Source: Streptomyces sp. NRRL S-118 (GTDB lineage: Bacteria; Actinomycetota; Actinomycetes; Streptomycetales; Streptomycetaceae). Taken from it: a stretch of DNA of 64,000 nt. Positions 25,379 to 34,680 of the stretch are shown piece by piece (position 1 is the stretch's first letter; each line of letters starts with the position of its first letter). Location: NCBI RefSeq assembly GCF_000716335.1, contig NZ_KL591006.1:22582-86581 (forward strand). Direction: 5' to 3'. The notes beneath the pieces were generated by a model. The model was not told the DNA's origin. It did no database searches and saw only the letters and a program-made list of their open reading frames with translations. Made by a program: the position numbers and the translations under genes.

Positions 25379-26206
25379 CTACAGGTACTGGGCATAGTCG
25401 TCCAGCGTGCGCAGCACCTCCGGCTCGGAGGCGGCGGGGAGTTGCGCCACCACCTCCGTGATGCCGAGCTCCGCGAAGCGGTCGAGCTTGCCGGCGCTCG
25501 GGCGGACCGCGTAGGGCACGACCCGCAGGGCGGCCGGGTCGCGGTCCGCCTTCTCCCAGGCGTCGCGCAGGGCGGGGACGGTCTCGGTCAGGCCGCGGCC
25601 GCCGATGGGCATCCAGCCGTCGGCGTGCGCGGCGATGCGGGAGAAGAGCTTGGGGCCGGCCGCGCCGCCGAACAGGATCCGGGGAGCGCCGCCCGCCGGT
25701 TTGGGCCACGCGCTGGAGGCGCGTACCGAGTGGAACTCGCCTTGGTGGGCGGTCGGTTCCTCCGCCCACAGGGCCCGCATGAGGGCCAGTGCGTCGTGGG
25801 TGCGGTCGCGCCGGGTGCGCCAGACCACGCCGTGGTCCTCGGCCTCCTCGCGGTTCCAGCCGTAGCCGACGCCGAGGGTGAAGCGGCCGCCGGAGAGGTG
25901 GTCGAGGGTGGCGATCTGCTTGGCCAGGTCGATCGGGTCGTGCTGGGCGACGAGGGTGATGCCGGTGCCGAGGCCGAGCCGTTCGGTGACGGCGGCGGCC
26001 TGGCCGAGCGCCACGAACGCGTCGAGGCAGCGGCCGTACTCGGGCGGCAGGACACCGCCGGCCGGGTAGGGGCTGGTGCGCTCGACGGGGATGTGGCTGT
26101 GCTCGGGCAGGTAGAGGCCCGCGAATCCGCGCTGCTCCAGCTCGCGTGCGAGCCGTACGGGCGTGATCGTCTGATCGGTCAGGAAGATCGTGGTCGCGAT
26201 GCGCAT
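25379..26206 (-). CDS. LLM-class F420-dependent oxidoreductase
   Basis: 275 aa from ATG 26206 ([16 protein letters not shown]). Luciferase-like TIM-barrel hallmarks: [40 protein letters not shown], and [26 protein letters not shown]. These occur in F420-utilising LLM enzymes. First gene of a two-gene unit with fbiC, so cofactor synthesis and a cofactor user are linked. The substrate is unknown. Longer in-frame starts extend into the divergent PHP gene promoter and are rejected. Confidence 0.85.
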   Translation of the reverse strand: MRIATTIFLTDQTITPVRLARELEQRGFAGLYLPEHSHIPVERTSPYPAGGVLPPEYGRCLDAFVALGQAAAVTERLGLGTGITLVAQHDPIDLAKQIATLDHLSGGRFTLGVGYGWNREEAEDHGVVWRTRRDRTHDALALMRALWAEEPTAHQGEFHSVRASSAWPKPAGGAPRILFGGAAGPKLFSRIAAHADGWMPIGGRGLTETVPALRDAWEKADRDPAALRVVPYAVRPSAGKLDRFAELGITEVVAQLPAASEPEVLRTLDDYAQYL

Positions 26207-26294
26207 GCGGTCAACGTATGGCGTACTGCGGCGGATTCCGAGACCGTCGGCGTACGTTGTCGGCGCGTTCACCTCGTACGGGGAGGGTGGGTCC

Positions 26295-27755
26295 ATGCTG
26301 GGCAGGCGGGAGTTCGTGGCGGGGGCGGCGGGGGCGTTCGCACTGCCGGGTGTGGGCTTCACGGGCGGCCGCTCGGAGGTGGTCGTGCGCGGCACGCTGC
26401 CGCCCGGTTCGCCCGACTACGTGTACCTGCCGGTCGAGGTCCCGCCCGGGGTGCGGGAGCTGCGGGTGTCGTACGCGTACGACCGGCCCGCCGTGCCCGC
26501 GGGGACGCAGGGCAACGCCCTCGACATCGGCATCTTCGACGAGCGCGGGACCGGTCTCGGCGGGCGCGGGTTCCGCGGCTGGTCGGGGGGCGCGCGGTCG
26601 GAGTTCTTCCTGCGGGCCGACGCGGCGACGCCGGGCTACCTCCCGGGGCCCGTGCGCGCCGGGACGTGGCACCTCGTCCTCGGGCCGTACACGGTGGCCC
26701 CGCAGGGCCTGGCGTACACGGTGACGGTCGGGATCGAGCACGGGCCCGCGGGGGTGACGCCGCGGCCGGTGTACCCGCCGCAGCGGGCGCGGGGACGCGG
26801 GCGGGCCTGGTACCGCGGTGACTGCCACCTGCACTCGGTGTACTCGGACGGCCGCCGCACGCCCGCGGAGATCGCCGCGGCCGCGCGGGCCGCCGGGCTG
26901 GACTTCATCAACACCTCCGAGCACAACACGCACGCGGCGCACGGCGCGTGGGAGGGCCTGTGGGGCGAGGACCTGCTCGTCCTGACCGGCGAGGAGGTCA
27001 CGACGCGCACCGGTCACGTCGTGGCGCTCGGCACCGACCCCGGCACGTTCGTCGACTGGCGCTACCGGGCGCGCGACAACCGGTTCGGGCACTACGCCCG
27101 GGAGATCCGGCGCGCCGGCGGGCTGGTCGTGCCGGCGCACCCGCACGCCACCTGTGTCGGCTGCTCCTGGAGGTTCGGCTTCGCCGAGGCCGATGCGGTG
27201 GAGGTCTGGAACGGCCCCTGGACCCCGGACGACGAGGTGGCGCTGGCCGACTGGGACGCCACGCTGAGCGCGGGCCGGGGCCGCTGGATACCGGCGATGG
27301 GCAGCAGTGACGCGCACCGCGAGCCGCAGCGGGTGGGCGAGCCGCAGACCGTGGTGCTGGCTGACGACCTGACGCGGGAGGCGGTCCTGGACGGGCTGCG
27401 GGCCGGGCGCTCGTACGTCGCCGAGTCGTCGGCCGTCTCGCTGGCGTTCTCGGCGGCGGGCGGGCGCGGCGCGCACGCCGGGATCGGCGGGCGGCTGCGC
27501 GTGGCGCCGGACGCCCCGGTGGCCGTCCGCCTGGAGGTGACCGGCGCGCCGGGCTGCACGGTCCGCTTCGTCACCGACCAGGGTGTGCTGCACACGGCGG
27601 CGCTGCCCGCGTCGGGCACGGGCGGTGCGGAGTGGACGACGACCCCGGCGTACGCCGCGTACGTCCGCGCGGAGGTACGCCACCCGGCGGGCGCCCCGGT
27701 GACGGGCCTGCCGGGCGCGCTCGCGGCCTTCACGAATCCGGTGTTCCTGGGGTGA
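26295..27755 (+). CDS. Tat-exported PHP-domain phosphoesterase (CehA/McbA-like)
   Basis: 486 aa. ATG 26295 has GGGAGGG upstream. The N-terminus MLGRREFVAGAAGAFALPGVGF is a twin-arginine-type signal. A beta-rich domain (~40-180) precedes the PHP domain, with metal-binding motifs CHLHSVYSDG (~200), SEHNTH, AHPHATC and MGSSDAH. A C-terminal beta domain ends the protein. CehA/McbA-family PHP enzymes hydrolyse phosphoesters or carbamates outside the cytoplasm. The ligand set (HxH, E, H, H, DxH) looks complete, so it is probably active. Monocistronic, divergent from the LLM/fbiC unit. Confidence 0.85.
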   Translation: MLGRREFVAGAAGAFALPGVGFTGGRSEVVVRGTLPPGSPDYVYLPVEVPPGVRELRVSYAYDRPAVPAGTQGNALDIGIFDERGTGLGGRGFRGWSGGARSEFFLRADAATPGYLPGPVRAGTWHLVLGPYTVAPQGLAYTVTVGIEHGPAGVTPRPVYPPQRARGRGRAWYRGDCHLHSVYSDGRRTPAEIAAAARAAGLDFINTSEHNTHAAHGAWEGLWGEDLLVLTGEEVTTRTGHVVALGTDPGTFVDWRYRARDNRFGHYAREIRRAGGLVVPAHPHATCVGCSWRFGFAEADAVEVWNGPWTPDDEVALADWDATLSAGRGRWIPAMGSSDAHREPQRVGEPQTVVLADDLTREAVLDGLRAGRSYVAESSAVSLAFSAAGGRGAHAGIGGRLRVAPDAPVAVRLEVTGAPGCTVRFVTDQGVLHTAALPASGTGGAEWTTTPAYAAYVRAEVRHPAGAPVTGLPGALAAFTNPVFLG

Positions 27756-27816
27756 GGGCCCCGGGGCGCCCAGGGGGAGCGCCCTGCCCGGTGCCGCGCC
27801 GACCGGTTCTTCCGCG

Positions 27817-28134
27817 TCAGTCGTTCACGGCGGTGAGCAGGACGGCCGCGTCCGTCACGGCCTTCAGGCCGTGCCGCTCGTGCGGCATCAGGTACAGGGC
27901 CCCCATGGTCAGTTCCTTGTCCCCGGAGGGGCCCGTCACCTTCACCACGCCCCGCAGGACCTGGATCGAGGAGGCGGGCGGCGGGGTGTGCTCGTCCAGG
28001 GCGGTGCCGGCGGTGAGCGCGATGACGGTCTGGCGCAGGGGCGGGTCGCGCAGGATCAGGTTGGCGCTGCGGCCGTGCTCGTCGGCGTGGGCGGCCTTGA
28101 GGTGTTCCTCGGCGATGTCGTTGAGGTCGTACAT
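27817..28134 (-). CDS. Small cupin-domain protein
   Basis: 105 aa from ATG 28134; GGTGGAG lies just upstream. A single cupin barrel: VIALTAGTALDEHTPPPASSIQVLRGVVKVT, then GALYLMPHERHGLKAVTDAAVLLT. His in DEH and PHERH could bind metal, although the first motif lacks the usual second His. Likely a small sensor or isomerase-like protein; function unknown. It follows the permease gene but is separated from it by a strong terminator-like hairpin. Confidence 0.8.
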   Translation of the reverse strand: MYDLNDIAEEHLKAAHADEHGRSANLILRDPPLRQTVIALTAGTALDEHTPPPASSIQVLRGVVKVTGPSGDKELTMGALYLMPHERHGLKAVTDAAVLLTAVND

Positions 28135-28171
28135 ACGCTCCACCTTGCCGCGTGGCCGCTTTCCCCGCATA

Positions 28172-28215
28172 CGGAAGGGCGGCCGCCGTGCCGTCCCACG
28201 GTGGCCGCCCTTCCG
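28172..28215 (-). terminator. Terminator after the amino-acid permease
   Basis: A 19-bp inverted repeat (28172-28190 with 28197-28215, one mismatch) with a 6-nt loop begins 26 nt downstream of the permease stop. Confidence 0.65.
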
Positions 28216-28240
28216 GCTCAGGTGTTGCCCGGGTGCGTCG

Positions 28241-29812
28241 TCAGTCGGCGACCACCAGCGACGGGGTGTCCTTGGTGAGGACCTCGCCCCGGAAGAAGGC
28301 GGGGCTGCGGCGCTGCATCACCAGCATGATCACCACGCCCAGGAGGAGCAGGCCGACGCCGATCACGAAGACGGAGCCCATGCCGAGGACGGAGGAGCCG
28401 GAGCCGTAGGCCGGGTCCCACATGTCGTACAGGGTCTTGGCGAAGACCGCGGTCAGCATGAGGCCGCCGAGGGCCGGCAGGACGCCCTTGAAGAACGCGT
28501 CCCTGGCGGAGCGCGTCAGCTCCTTGCGGAAGTACCAGACGCAGGCGAAGGCCGTCAGGGCGTAGTAGAAGCAGATCATCAGGCCGAGCGCGTAGATCGT
28601 GTCGACCAGGACGTTCTCGCTGACCAGCGTCATCACCGTGTAGAAGACGCCGGTGGCGACGCCGGCGACGACCGTCGCCAGGCCCGGGGTCCTGAACCGC
28701 GGGTGGACCTTGGTGAAGGAGTGCGGCAGGGCCTCGTACGTCGACATGGCGAGGACCGTGCGCGCCACCGGGATGAAGGTGGTCTGGAGGCTGGCGGCGG
28801 CGGAGGCGAGGACGGCGACGAAGAGGGTGACGCCGAGGACGCTGCCCATGACGGGGCCGGCGAGGGCGGCGAAGACGTTGTCGGAGGTGTCCGGGTTGGC
28901 CAGGCCGAGGCCCTTGTCGCCGGAGCCGACGACCATCTGCGCGGCGATGCCGGTGGCGAGGTACGAGCCGACCAGCACGACCATGGTGATGAGCGCGGCG
29001 CGGCCGGGGGTCCTGGCGCTGCCGGTGGTCTCCTCGTTGGTCGCCATGCAGGCGTCCCAGCCCCAGTAGATGAAGATCGCGAGTGAGAGGCCGGCGGTGA
29101 AGGCGGAGAAGGACTCGACCGCGAACGGGTTCATCCAAGACCAGGAGAAGTCCACGCCGGTGGTGAACTCCGGGCTGCCCACCTTGGTGAAGGCCAGGAC
29201 GACGAAGACGCCGAGGACCGCGAGCTGGAGGCCGACCAGGGCGTACTGCACGCCCTTGGTGGCGGTCATGCCGCGGTAGCTGATGGCGGTCGCGATGGCG
29301 ATGAGGATCAGGCAGGTGAGGATGTGGACGGCCTTGTTGTCGTCCAGTGCGGCGACGTCCGGGTTGCCGGCGATCTCACCGGCCAGCAGCCAGAAGTACG
29401 AGGTGGCGACGCCCGCGAGGTTGGAGAGGACGATGATCGTGGCGATCACCAGGCCCCAGCCGCACATCCAGCCGATCCTGGGGCCGAACGCCTTCACGGT
29501 CCAGGTGAAGGAGGTGCCGCAGTCCGGCATCACCTTGTTGAGCTCCCGGTACGCGAAGGCGACGAGAAGCATGGGGAGGAACCCGGCCAGGAAGACGGCG
29601 GGCATCTGGAGGCCGACCTCGCCGGCCGTGGAGCCGAGGGTCGAGGTCAGACAGTAGACGGGGGCGACGGTCGAGATGCCGATGACGGCGCTGCCCACCA
29701 GGCCGACGGAGTTCCCGCCGAGCCCCTTGCTCTTGAAGTCGCCGGAGTCGCCCATCCCGGCGACGCCCCTTACCGTGTCTCCGGCCTGGGGCCGTGCTTC
29801 CACCTGAGTCAT
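28241..29812 (-). CDS. APC-superfamily amino acid permease
   Basis: 523 aa from ATG 29812. About 12-13 hydrophobic helices start with GLVGSAVIGISTVAPVYCLT, the glycine-rich TM1 of APC permeases, and conserved PDCGTSFTWTVKAFGPRIGW follows TM2. NEETTGSARTPGRAA, between TM6 and TM7, is also typical. Predicted role: uptake of an amino acid or amine across the cytoplasmic membrane by cation symport. Substrate not predictable. Monocistronic, with its own promoter region and terminator. Confidence 0.88.
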   Translation of the reverse strand: MTQVEARPQAGDTVRGVAGMGDSGDFKSKGLGGNSVGLVGSAVIGISTVAPVYCLTSTLGSTAGEVGLQMPAVFLAGFLPMLLVAFAYRELNKVMPDCGTSFTWTVKAFGPRIGWMCGWGLVIATIIVLSNLAGVATSYFWLLAGEIAGNPDVAALDDNKAVHILTCLILIAIATAISYRGMTATKGVQYALVGLQLAVLGVFVVLAFTKVGSPEFTTGVDFSWSWMNPFAVESFSAFTAGLSLAIFIYWGWDACMATNEETTGSARTPGRAALITMVVLVGSYLATGIAAQMVVGSGDKGLGLANPDTSDNVFAALAGPVMGSVLGVTLFVAVLASAAASLQTTFIPVARTVLAMSTYEALPHSFTKVHPRFRTPGLATVVAGVATGVFYTVMTLVSENVLVDTIYALGLMICFYYALTAFACVWYFRKELTRSARDAFFKGVLPALGGLMLTAVFAKTLYDMWDPAYGSGSSVLGMGSVFVIGVGLLLLGVVIMLVMQRRSPAFFRGEVLTKDTPSLVVAD

Positions 29813-29878
29813 GCGAAGGACGTTAGGTGCTGCGGTTTCCACATCCGGAGGACGGAACTCCGCGATCTTTTCCTTGCT

Positions 29879-29907
29879 TTACCAGGTGGCGGCCGCCTAT
29901 CGGTCAA
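29879..29907 (-). promoter_or_regulatory. Candidate permease promoter
   Basis: On the minus strand TTGACC (29902-29907), a 17-bp spacer, then TGGTAA (29879-29884), about 67 bp before the permease ATG. The -35 is good, the -10 weak. The surrounding 29,840-30,030 is unusually AT-rich for this window and holds no gene. Confidence 0.3.
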
Positions 29908-30083
29908 GGATTCAAAGATTTGTCGCGGTTCAGTCGTGTGATTTGGTAGGCGCTCAGCCCGCCGTTCGATATGCGGGAACCGCAGCGGTGTCCGTTTTGC
30001 CGCCTTTCAAATTTTCCCAAGACTTTTTGGGGCCGCTACCCGGGCGCCTCCCGGCACGCCGCGGGCCGTGCTCCGTACGGGTG

Positions 30084-31538
30084 TCACCCGGGCCAGACGA
30101 CGGCCTGCAACTCGCTGTAGGCGTGCAGCGCGTAGGAGCCGACGTCCCGCCCCACCCCGCTCTTGCGGAAGCCGCCGAACGGCGCCTCCATGTTGCGTCC
30201 GACCGTGTTCACGCCGACACCGCCGGCCCGCAACCGCGCCGCCACCCGGAAGGCACGGGCCACATCCGCCGACCAGACGTAGTCGATCAGGCCGTAGTCG
30301 CTGTCGCCGGCGAGCGCGATGCCCTCCTCCTCGTCGTCGAACGGCACGACCACCACCACCGGCCCGAAGATCTCCTCCCGGACCACCCGCATGCCGCTCG
30401 TGCAGTCGGTCAGCAGCGCCGGGGTGACGTAGAAACCCTTCCCGTGCGCCGGGGCGCGGCCGTGCCGCAGGACCCGCGCACCCTCCTCGCGGCCCAGTTC
30501 GACGTACGCCTCCACCCGGTCGCGGTGCGCGGCCGAGATCACCGGGCCGACGACCGTCCCCGGGTCGGCCGGGTCCCCCACCGTCATCCGGCCCAGGTAC
30601 GCCGCCAGCCCCTCCACCAGCCGGCCGTACACCCGGCGCTGCGCCAGCACCCGCGTCGGAGCCGTGCAGATCTGGCCGCTGTAGAAGGAGAACGTCGTAC
30701 CGATGCCGCCGATCGCCGCGGTCAGGTCGGCGTCGTCGAAGACCAGCGCCGCACCCTTGCCGCCGAGTTCCAGCAGCTGCCGCTTCAGTTCGCGCCCGCA
30801 GACCTCGCCGATGCGCTGCCCGACCGCCGTCGAACCGGTGAAGCTGACCATGTCGACGTCCGGCGAGGCCACCGCCGCCGCACCGGCCTCCGGCCCCGAG
30901 CCCGTGACGACGTTGACCACGCCCGGCGGCGCCCCCGCCTCCTCGAGGGCACGCGCCATGGCGTACACGGAGAGCGGATCCTGCGGGGCGGGCTTCACGA
31001 CCACCGTGTTGCCCATGGCGAGCGCCGGAGCGATCTTGCCGGCCGGGTTGGCCCACGGGTTGTTGTACGAGGTGATGCAGGTGACCACGCCCACCGGGCG
31101 GCGCACCGCCACCGCGCCGAGGACGCCGGCCCGCCCCATGGGCCCGGCCTCGTGGATCTGCGGCGGGATCGCCTGCTCGACCGGCTCCAGCGCGCCCTTC
31201 GCGTACCGCCGGAACCGCGCGATCGCCACGGCGACCTGCATGCCGCGCGCGGTGGCGGTGGTGGCCCCGCTCTCGGCCCGCGCGAGGCGGGCGTGCGCCG
31301 GGGCGTCCCGTGCCATGAGGTCGGCGGCCCGGTCCAGCACGGCCGCGCGCTCCTCCGGGCGGGTGCGCGACCAGCTCGCGAACGCCGCGCGGGCGGCGCG
31401 CGCGGCCTCGCGCACCTGGGCCGGGCTCGCCTCGGGAGCGAGGCCGACGACCTCCTCGGTGGCGGGGTCGATCACCTCGTAGTGCCCGCCGTCCGGCTCG
31501 ACCCACTCTCCCCCCACGTACAGCCGCTCCCGCGTCAT
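30084..31538 (-). CDS. NAD(P)-dependent aldehyde dehydrogenase
   Basis: 484 aa; ATG 31538 overlaps the stop of the upstream amidohydrolase (ATGA). ALDH landmarks are all present: TSYNNPWANPAGKIAPALAMGNTVVVKPAPQDP, FTGSTAVGQRI (cofactor loop), LELGGKGAALVFDDADL (general-base Glu), SGQICTAPTRV (catalytic Cys) and EEIFGPVVVVVPFDDEEE. It oxidises an aldehyde to the acid; substrate unknown. Coupling with an N-acyl-D-amino-acid deacylase-like enzyme suggests both act in one degradative route. Confidence 0.9.
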   Translation of the reverse strand: MTRERLYVGGEWVEPDGGHYEVIDPATEEVVGLAPEASPAQVREAARAARAAFASWSRTRPEERAAVLDRAADLMARDAPAHARLARAESGATTATARGMQVAVAIARFRRYAKGALEPVEQAIPPQIHEAGPMGRAGVLGAVAVRRPVGVVTCITSYNNPWANPAGKIAPALAMGNTVVVKPAPQDPLSVYAMARALEEAGAPPGVVNVVTGSGPEAGAAAVASPDVDMVSFTGSTAVGQRIGEVCGRELKRQLLELGGKGAALVFDDADLTAAIGGIGTTFSFYSGQICTAPTRVLAQRRVYGRLVEGLAAYLGRMTVGDPADPGTVVGPVISAAHRDRVEAYVELGREEGARVLRHGRAPAHGKGFYVTPALLTDCTSGMRVVREEIFGPVVVVVPFDDEEEGIALAGDSDYGLIDYVWSADVARAFRVAARLRAGGVGVNTVGRNMEAPFGGFRKSGVGRDVGSYALHAYSELQAVVWPG

Positions 31539-33274
31539 CGCGTGGACACCGTCCTGGTGTCCCGCCCGGAGCGCAGGACCGTGCCCGGGACCGCGCCGGT
31601 GACCCGGTCGTCCCGTACCGTCTCGACGCCGTTGACCCGCACCGACACGATTCCCAGGGCGCGCGAGTCCAGGCGCGGGCTGTCGCCCGGCAGGTCGTGG
31701 ACGAGGGAGGCGGGCCCGGCGTCGATCCGTCCGGGGTCGAAGAGCACCAGGTCGGCGTGGTAGCCCTCGGCGACGCGCCCGCGCCCGCGCAGCCCGAAGA
31801 GGCGCGCCGGGTCGTCGGTGAGCATCCGCACCGCCCGCTCCAGGCCGACCAGCCGGCGGCCGCGCAGGCAGTCGCCGATGAACCGCGTGGTGTAGGGGGC
31901 GCCGCACATCCGGTCCAGGTGCGCTCCCGCGTCCGAGCCGCCGAGCAGCACGTCCTCGTGCGCCCAGGTCTCGCGGCGCAGCGCCCAGGAGGCGGGGTCG
32001 TTGTCGGTGGGCATGGGCCACAGCACGGTGCGCAGGTCGTCGTGGGCGCAGATCTCGACCAGGCACTGGAAGGGGTCCTGCCCCCTCTCCTGTGCGATGT
32101 CCCGCACGACCCTGCCCGTCAGCCCCTCGTTCGCCGGGCTGTAGGTGTCGCCGATGACGTACCGGGCGAAGTCGGCGAGCCGCCGGAAGACCCCGGCCTC
32201 CTTCGACCGGGCGCGCCGCAGCATCTCCGCCCGGACGGCCGGGTCGCGGAGCAGGGCGATCCGTTCGGGCACCGGCAGCCCCAGGACCTCTCCCCACCCG
32301 GGGATCAGGTTGAGTGCGCAGAAGGTGCCGAGGGACATGTTCATCGGGGTCAGGATGGGCATGGTCAGCGCCACGACCCGCCCGCCGGCCTTGCGGGCCC
32401 GCTCGCTCGCGAGCAGCTGCCGGGGAACGCGGTCGGGGACGGCGGCGTCGATGGTGAGGACGTTCCAGTTGAGCGGCCGCCCGGCCGCGGCACTCATCTC
32501 GACGAGCAGGTCGATCTCGGCGTCCTCGAACCGGTCGAGGCACCCGGCGACGATCGCTTCGATCTGCGTTCCCTCGTGCTCGCCGACCGCCCGGGAGAGG
32601 GCGAGGAGCTCGGCGGGCGTGGCGTGCCGGGACGCGACGGGCCGGCCGTCGCCGTCCGCGTGCGTGGACGACTGGGTGGTGGACAGGCCCCAGGCGCCGG
32701 CGTCCATGGCGTCGTGCAGCAGCCGCACCATCTCCCGGAGCTGCCCGGGCGCGGGCTGCCCGCCGACGGCGTCCGGGCCCATGACGTACCTGCGCAGGGC
32801 GCAGTGCCCCACCATGAACCCCGCGTTCACGGCGATGCGCCCCTCCAGGGCGTCCAGGTACTCCCCGAAGCCGTGCCAGCCCCAGTCGACGCCCTCCTCC
32901 AGCGCCCTGAGGGCCATGCCCTCGACCTTGGCCATCATGCGGCGCGTGTAGTCGGCGTCCCCGGGCCGGCCGGGGTGGAGCGGTGCAAGGGTGAAGCCGC
33001 AGTTGCCGCCGACGACGGTGGTGACGCCGTGGTTCATGGAGGGCGTGGCGTACGGGTCCCAGAACAGCTGGGCGTCGTAGTGGGTGTGCGGATCGACGAA
33101 CCCGGGCGCGAGGACGAGCCCGTCGGCGTCCTCGCTGCCGCGGGTGGCCTCGGTGACGGTGCCGGGGGGCGCGACGACCGCGACGCGGCCGTCCCTGAGC
33201 CCGACGTCCGCGGGGCGGGCGGGGGCACCGGTGCCGTCGACGAGGGCGGCGCCCCGGATCAGGTGGTCGAGCAT
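31535..33274 (-). CDS. N-acyl-D-amino-acid deacylase-type amidohydrolase
   Basis: 579 aa; ATG 33274 sits behind [29 protein letters not shown] near residue 60 is the HxH metal motif of the D-aminoacylase/dihydroorotase-like amidohydrolases; ALRRYVMG, NWNVLT, and GGSDAGAHLDRMCGAP (late Asp) follow. It should be a zinc enzyme cleaving an amide or related bond. Translationally coupled to the downstream aldehyde dehydrogenase. No CTGAC-N5-GTCAG operator was found in its 164-bp upstream gap, so it may be read from the LLM gene or a separate promoter. Confidence 0.85.
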   Translation of the reverse strand: MLDHLIRGAALVDGTGAPARPADVGLRDGRVAVVAPPGTVTEATRGSEDADGLVLAPGFVDPHTHYDAQLFWDPYATPSMNHGVTTVVGGNCGFTLAPLHPGRPGDADYTRRMMAKVEGMALRALEEGVDWGWHGFGEYLDALEGRIAVNAGFMVGHCALRRYVMGPDAVGGQPAPGQLREMVRLLHDAMDAGAWGLSTTQSSTHADGDGRPVASRHATPAELLALSRAVGEHEGTQIEAIVAGCLDRFEDAEIDLLVEMSAAAGRPLNWNVLTIDAAVPDRVPRQLLASERARKAGGRVVALTMPILTPMNMSLGTFCALNLIPGWGEVLGLPVPERIALLRDPAVRAEMLRRARSKEAGVFRRLADFARYVIGDTYSPANEGLTGRVVRDIAQERGQDPFQCLVEICAHDDLRTVLWPMPTDNDPASWALRRETWAHEDVLLGGSDAGAHLDRMCGAPYTTRFIGDCLRGRRLVGLERAVRMLTDDPARLFGLRGRGRVAEGYHADLVLFDPGRIDAGPASLVHDLPGDSPRLDSRALGIVSVRVNGVETVRDDRVTGAVPGTVLRSGRDTRTVSTR

Positions 33275-33438
33275 GGCGTCCCTTCCTCCCACGGGCCCTG
33301 CGGCCCCTCGGTGTGCGCCCCGGCCGGAGGGGGCCGCGGGCGCCCTCCCGCCGGGGCCGGTACGGGGCCCGCGGCCCGGGATGCCGCGCCCCCGCGTCCC
33401 CGTCCCGCCCGCGACACGCCCCCGGGGGGAGACGCCCC

Positions 33439-34569
33439 CTAGGCGGCGGCGCGGAAACGGGTGGTGCGGTGGACCGGGTCCGTGTCGATCCTGGGGATCA
33501 CGTGCTCGCCGATCAGCCGGATCGTCGTCATCGTGTCCTCGTACGACACCCCGATCGGCAGCCCGAACGACAGCTGGTCCGCCCCCGCCTCTTCCCACCG
33601 CCTGCACTGGCTCAGCACTTCGTCCGGGTCCCCGCAGATCATCAGCTCCTCCGCGATGAGCAGCTCGACGATCTCCTCGGTGTACTCGGGCAGCAGCTCG
33701 GGCCACCGGGGTATCCCCTCGGGCCGCGGGAAGGTGTCGTGGTAGCGGAACAGCAGCGACTGCAGGTAGTGCAGCCCGCCGCCGGCCGCGATGGCGACGG
33801 CCTTCGCGTGCGTCTCCGCGCAGATCGCCGTCGACGTCACCATCACGTTGTCGTTGACGAACGCCCCGACCGGCTCGGCGTCCTTCACCGCCGTCTTGTA
33901 GGAGTCGACCACCCACTCCATGTCGGAGACCTTCTGCACGCTGAAGCCGAGCACGCCCAGCCCCTTCTTCCCGGCCATGGCGTACGACGACGGCGAGCCG
34001 GCCGCGTACCACATGGCGGGGTGGGCCTTGCCGTACGGCTTGGGCAGCACCTTCCGGGGCGGCAGGGACCAGTGCTTCCCCTGGAAGCCCGGGTACTCGT
34101 CGTGGAGCCACATCCTGGGGAACTCGGCGATGGTCTCCTCCCAGATCTCCTTGGTGTGGTTCATGTCGGTGATGCCCGGCAGGAACCCGAGGATCTCGTG
34201 CGACCCGGCGCCGCGCCCGGAGCCGAACTCGAAGCGGCCGCGCGAGAGGTGGTCGAGCATGGCGACCTTCTCGGCGACCTTGACGGGGTGGTTGACCGGG
34301 GCGAGGGGGTTGAAGATGCCGGACCCGAGGTGGATGCGCTCCGTCGCGTGCGCCAGGTACCCGAGGTACACGTCGTTGGCCGACAGGTGCGAGTACTCCT
34401 CCAGGAAGTGGTGCTCGGAGGCCCAGGCGTACTTGAAGCCGGACTTGTCGGCCTGGATGACGTACTCGGTCTCCTCGATCAGCGCCTTGTGTTCCGCCTC
34501 GGGGTCCGCCCGGGCCCGCTCGGCCGGTACGTATCCCTGTACAAAGAGCCCGAATTCCACGGGGTTCAC
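33439..34569 (-). CDS. LLM-class flavin-dependent oxidoreductase (luciferase-like)
   Basis: 376 aa, GTG start with AGGGA upstream. VEFGLFVQGYVPAERA, KYAWASEHHFLEEYSHLSAND, HLGSGIFNPLAPVNHPVKVAEKVAMLDHLSRGRFEFGSGRGAGSHE and GDPDEVLSQCRRWEEAGADQL mark a full-length bacterial luciferase-like monooxygenase. It could use FMN or F420. Two copies of the CTGAC-N5-GTCAG palindrome lie in its promoter region, placing it in the shared regulon. Length is typical for monooxygenase-type LLM proteins. Confidence 0.88.
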   Translation of the reverse strand: MNPVEFGLFVQGYVPAERARADPEAEHKALIEETEYVIQADKSGFKYAWASEHHFLEEYSHLSANDVYLGYLAHATERIHLGSGIFNPLAPVNHPVKVAEKVAMLDHLSRGRFEFGSGRGAGSHEILGFLPGITDMNHTKEIWEETIAEFPRMWLHDEYPGFQGKHWSLPPRKVLPKPYGKAHPAMWYAAGSPSSYAMAGKKGLGVLGFSVQKVSDMEWVVDSYKTAVKDAEPVGAFVNDNVMVTSTAICAETHAKAVAIAAGGGLHYLQSLLFRYHDTFPRPEGIPRWPELLPEYTEEIVELLIAEELMICGDPDEVLSQCRRWEEAGADQLSFGLPIGVSYEDTMTTIRLIGEHVIPRIDTDPVHRTTRFRAAA

Positions 34570-34612
34570 CGTCCCTACGACACGTACGGCACGTTCGGAG
34601 CCTGCCGCTCGA

Positions 34613-34627
34613 CTGACGCTTCGTCAG
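34613..34627. promoter_or_regulatory. Palindromic operator site 1 (CTGACGCTTCGTCAG)
   Basis: Perfect CTGAC-N5-GTCAG palindrome 44 bp upstream of the LLM gene start, one of seven such sites near acyl-CoA-type catabolic genes here. Confidence 0.7.
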
Positions 34628-34665
34628 ATTCCGACTGTTCCACCGGGCACCCGCACCGTCAATAG

Positions 34666-34680
34666 CTGACGATCCGTCAG
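34666..34680. promoter_or_regulatory. Palindromic operator site 2 (CTGACGATCCGTCAG)
   Basis: Perfect CTGAC-N5-GTCAG palindrome, 53 bp from site 1 measured start to start (about five helical turns). It overlaps the SDR stop codon. With site 1 it forms a tandem operator for the LLM gene. Confidence 0.7.

Noticed and set aside
21063..25397. A 1444-codon plus-strand ORF
   Set aside because: It is antisense to the ADP-ribosylglycohydrolase and fbiC genes, is composed of Gly/Arg/Pro/Val-rich low-complexity sequence and shows no domain. High GC makes such shadow ORFs common.
26190..26294. Longer start for the PHP phosphoesterase
   Set aside because: It would overlap the divergent LLM gene start and bury the twin-arginine signal; GGGAGGG before 26295 decides the start.
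30005..30040. CCCAAGACTTTTTGGGG hairpin as terminator of the aldehyde dehydrogenase gene
   Set aside because: The stem is only about 5-6 bp and the T-run lies in the loop rather than after the stem; too weak to call.
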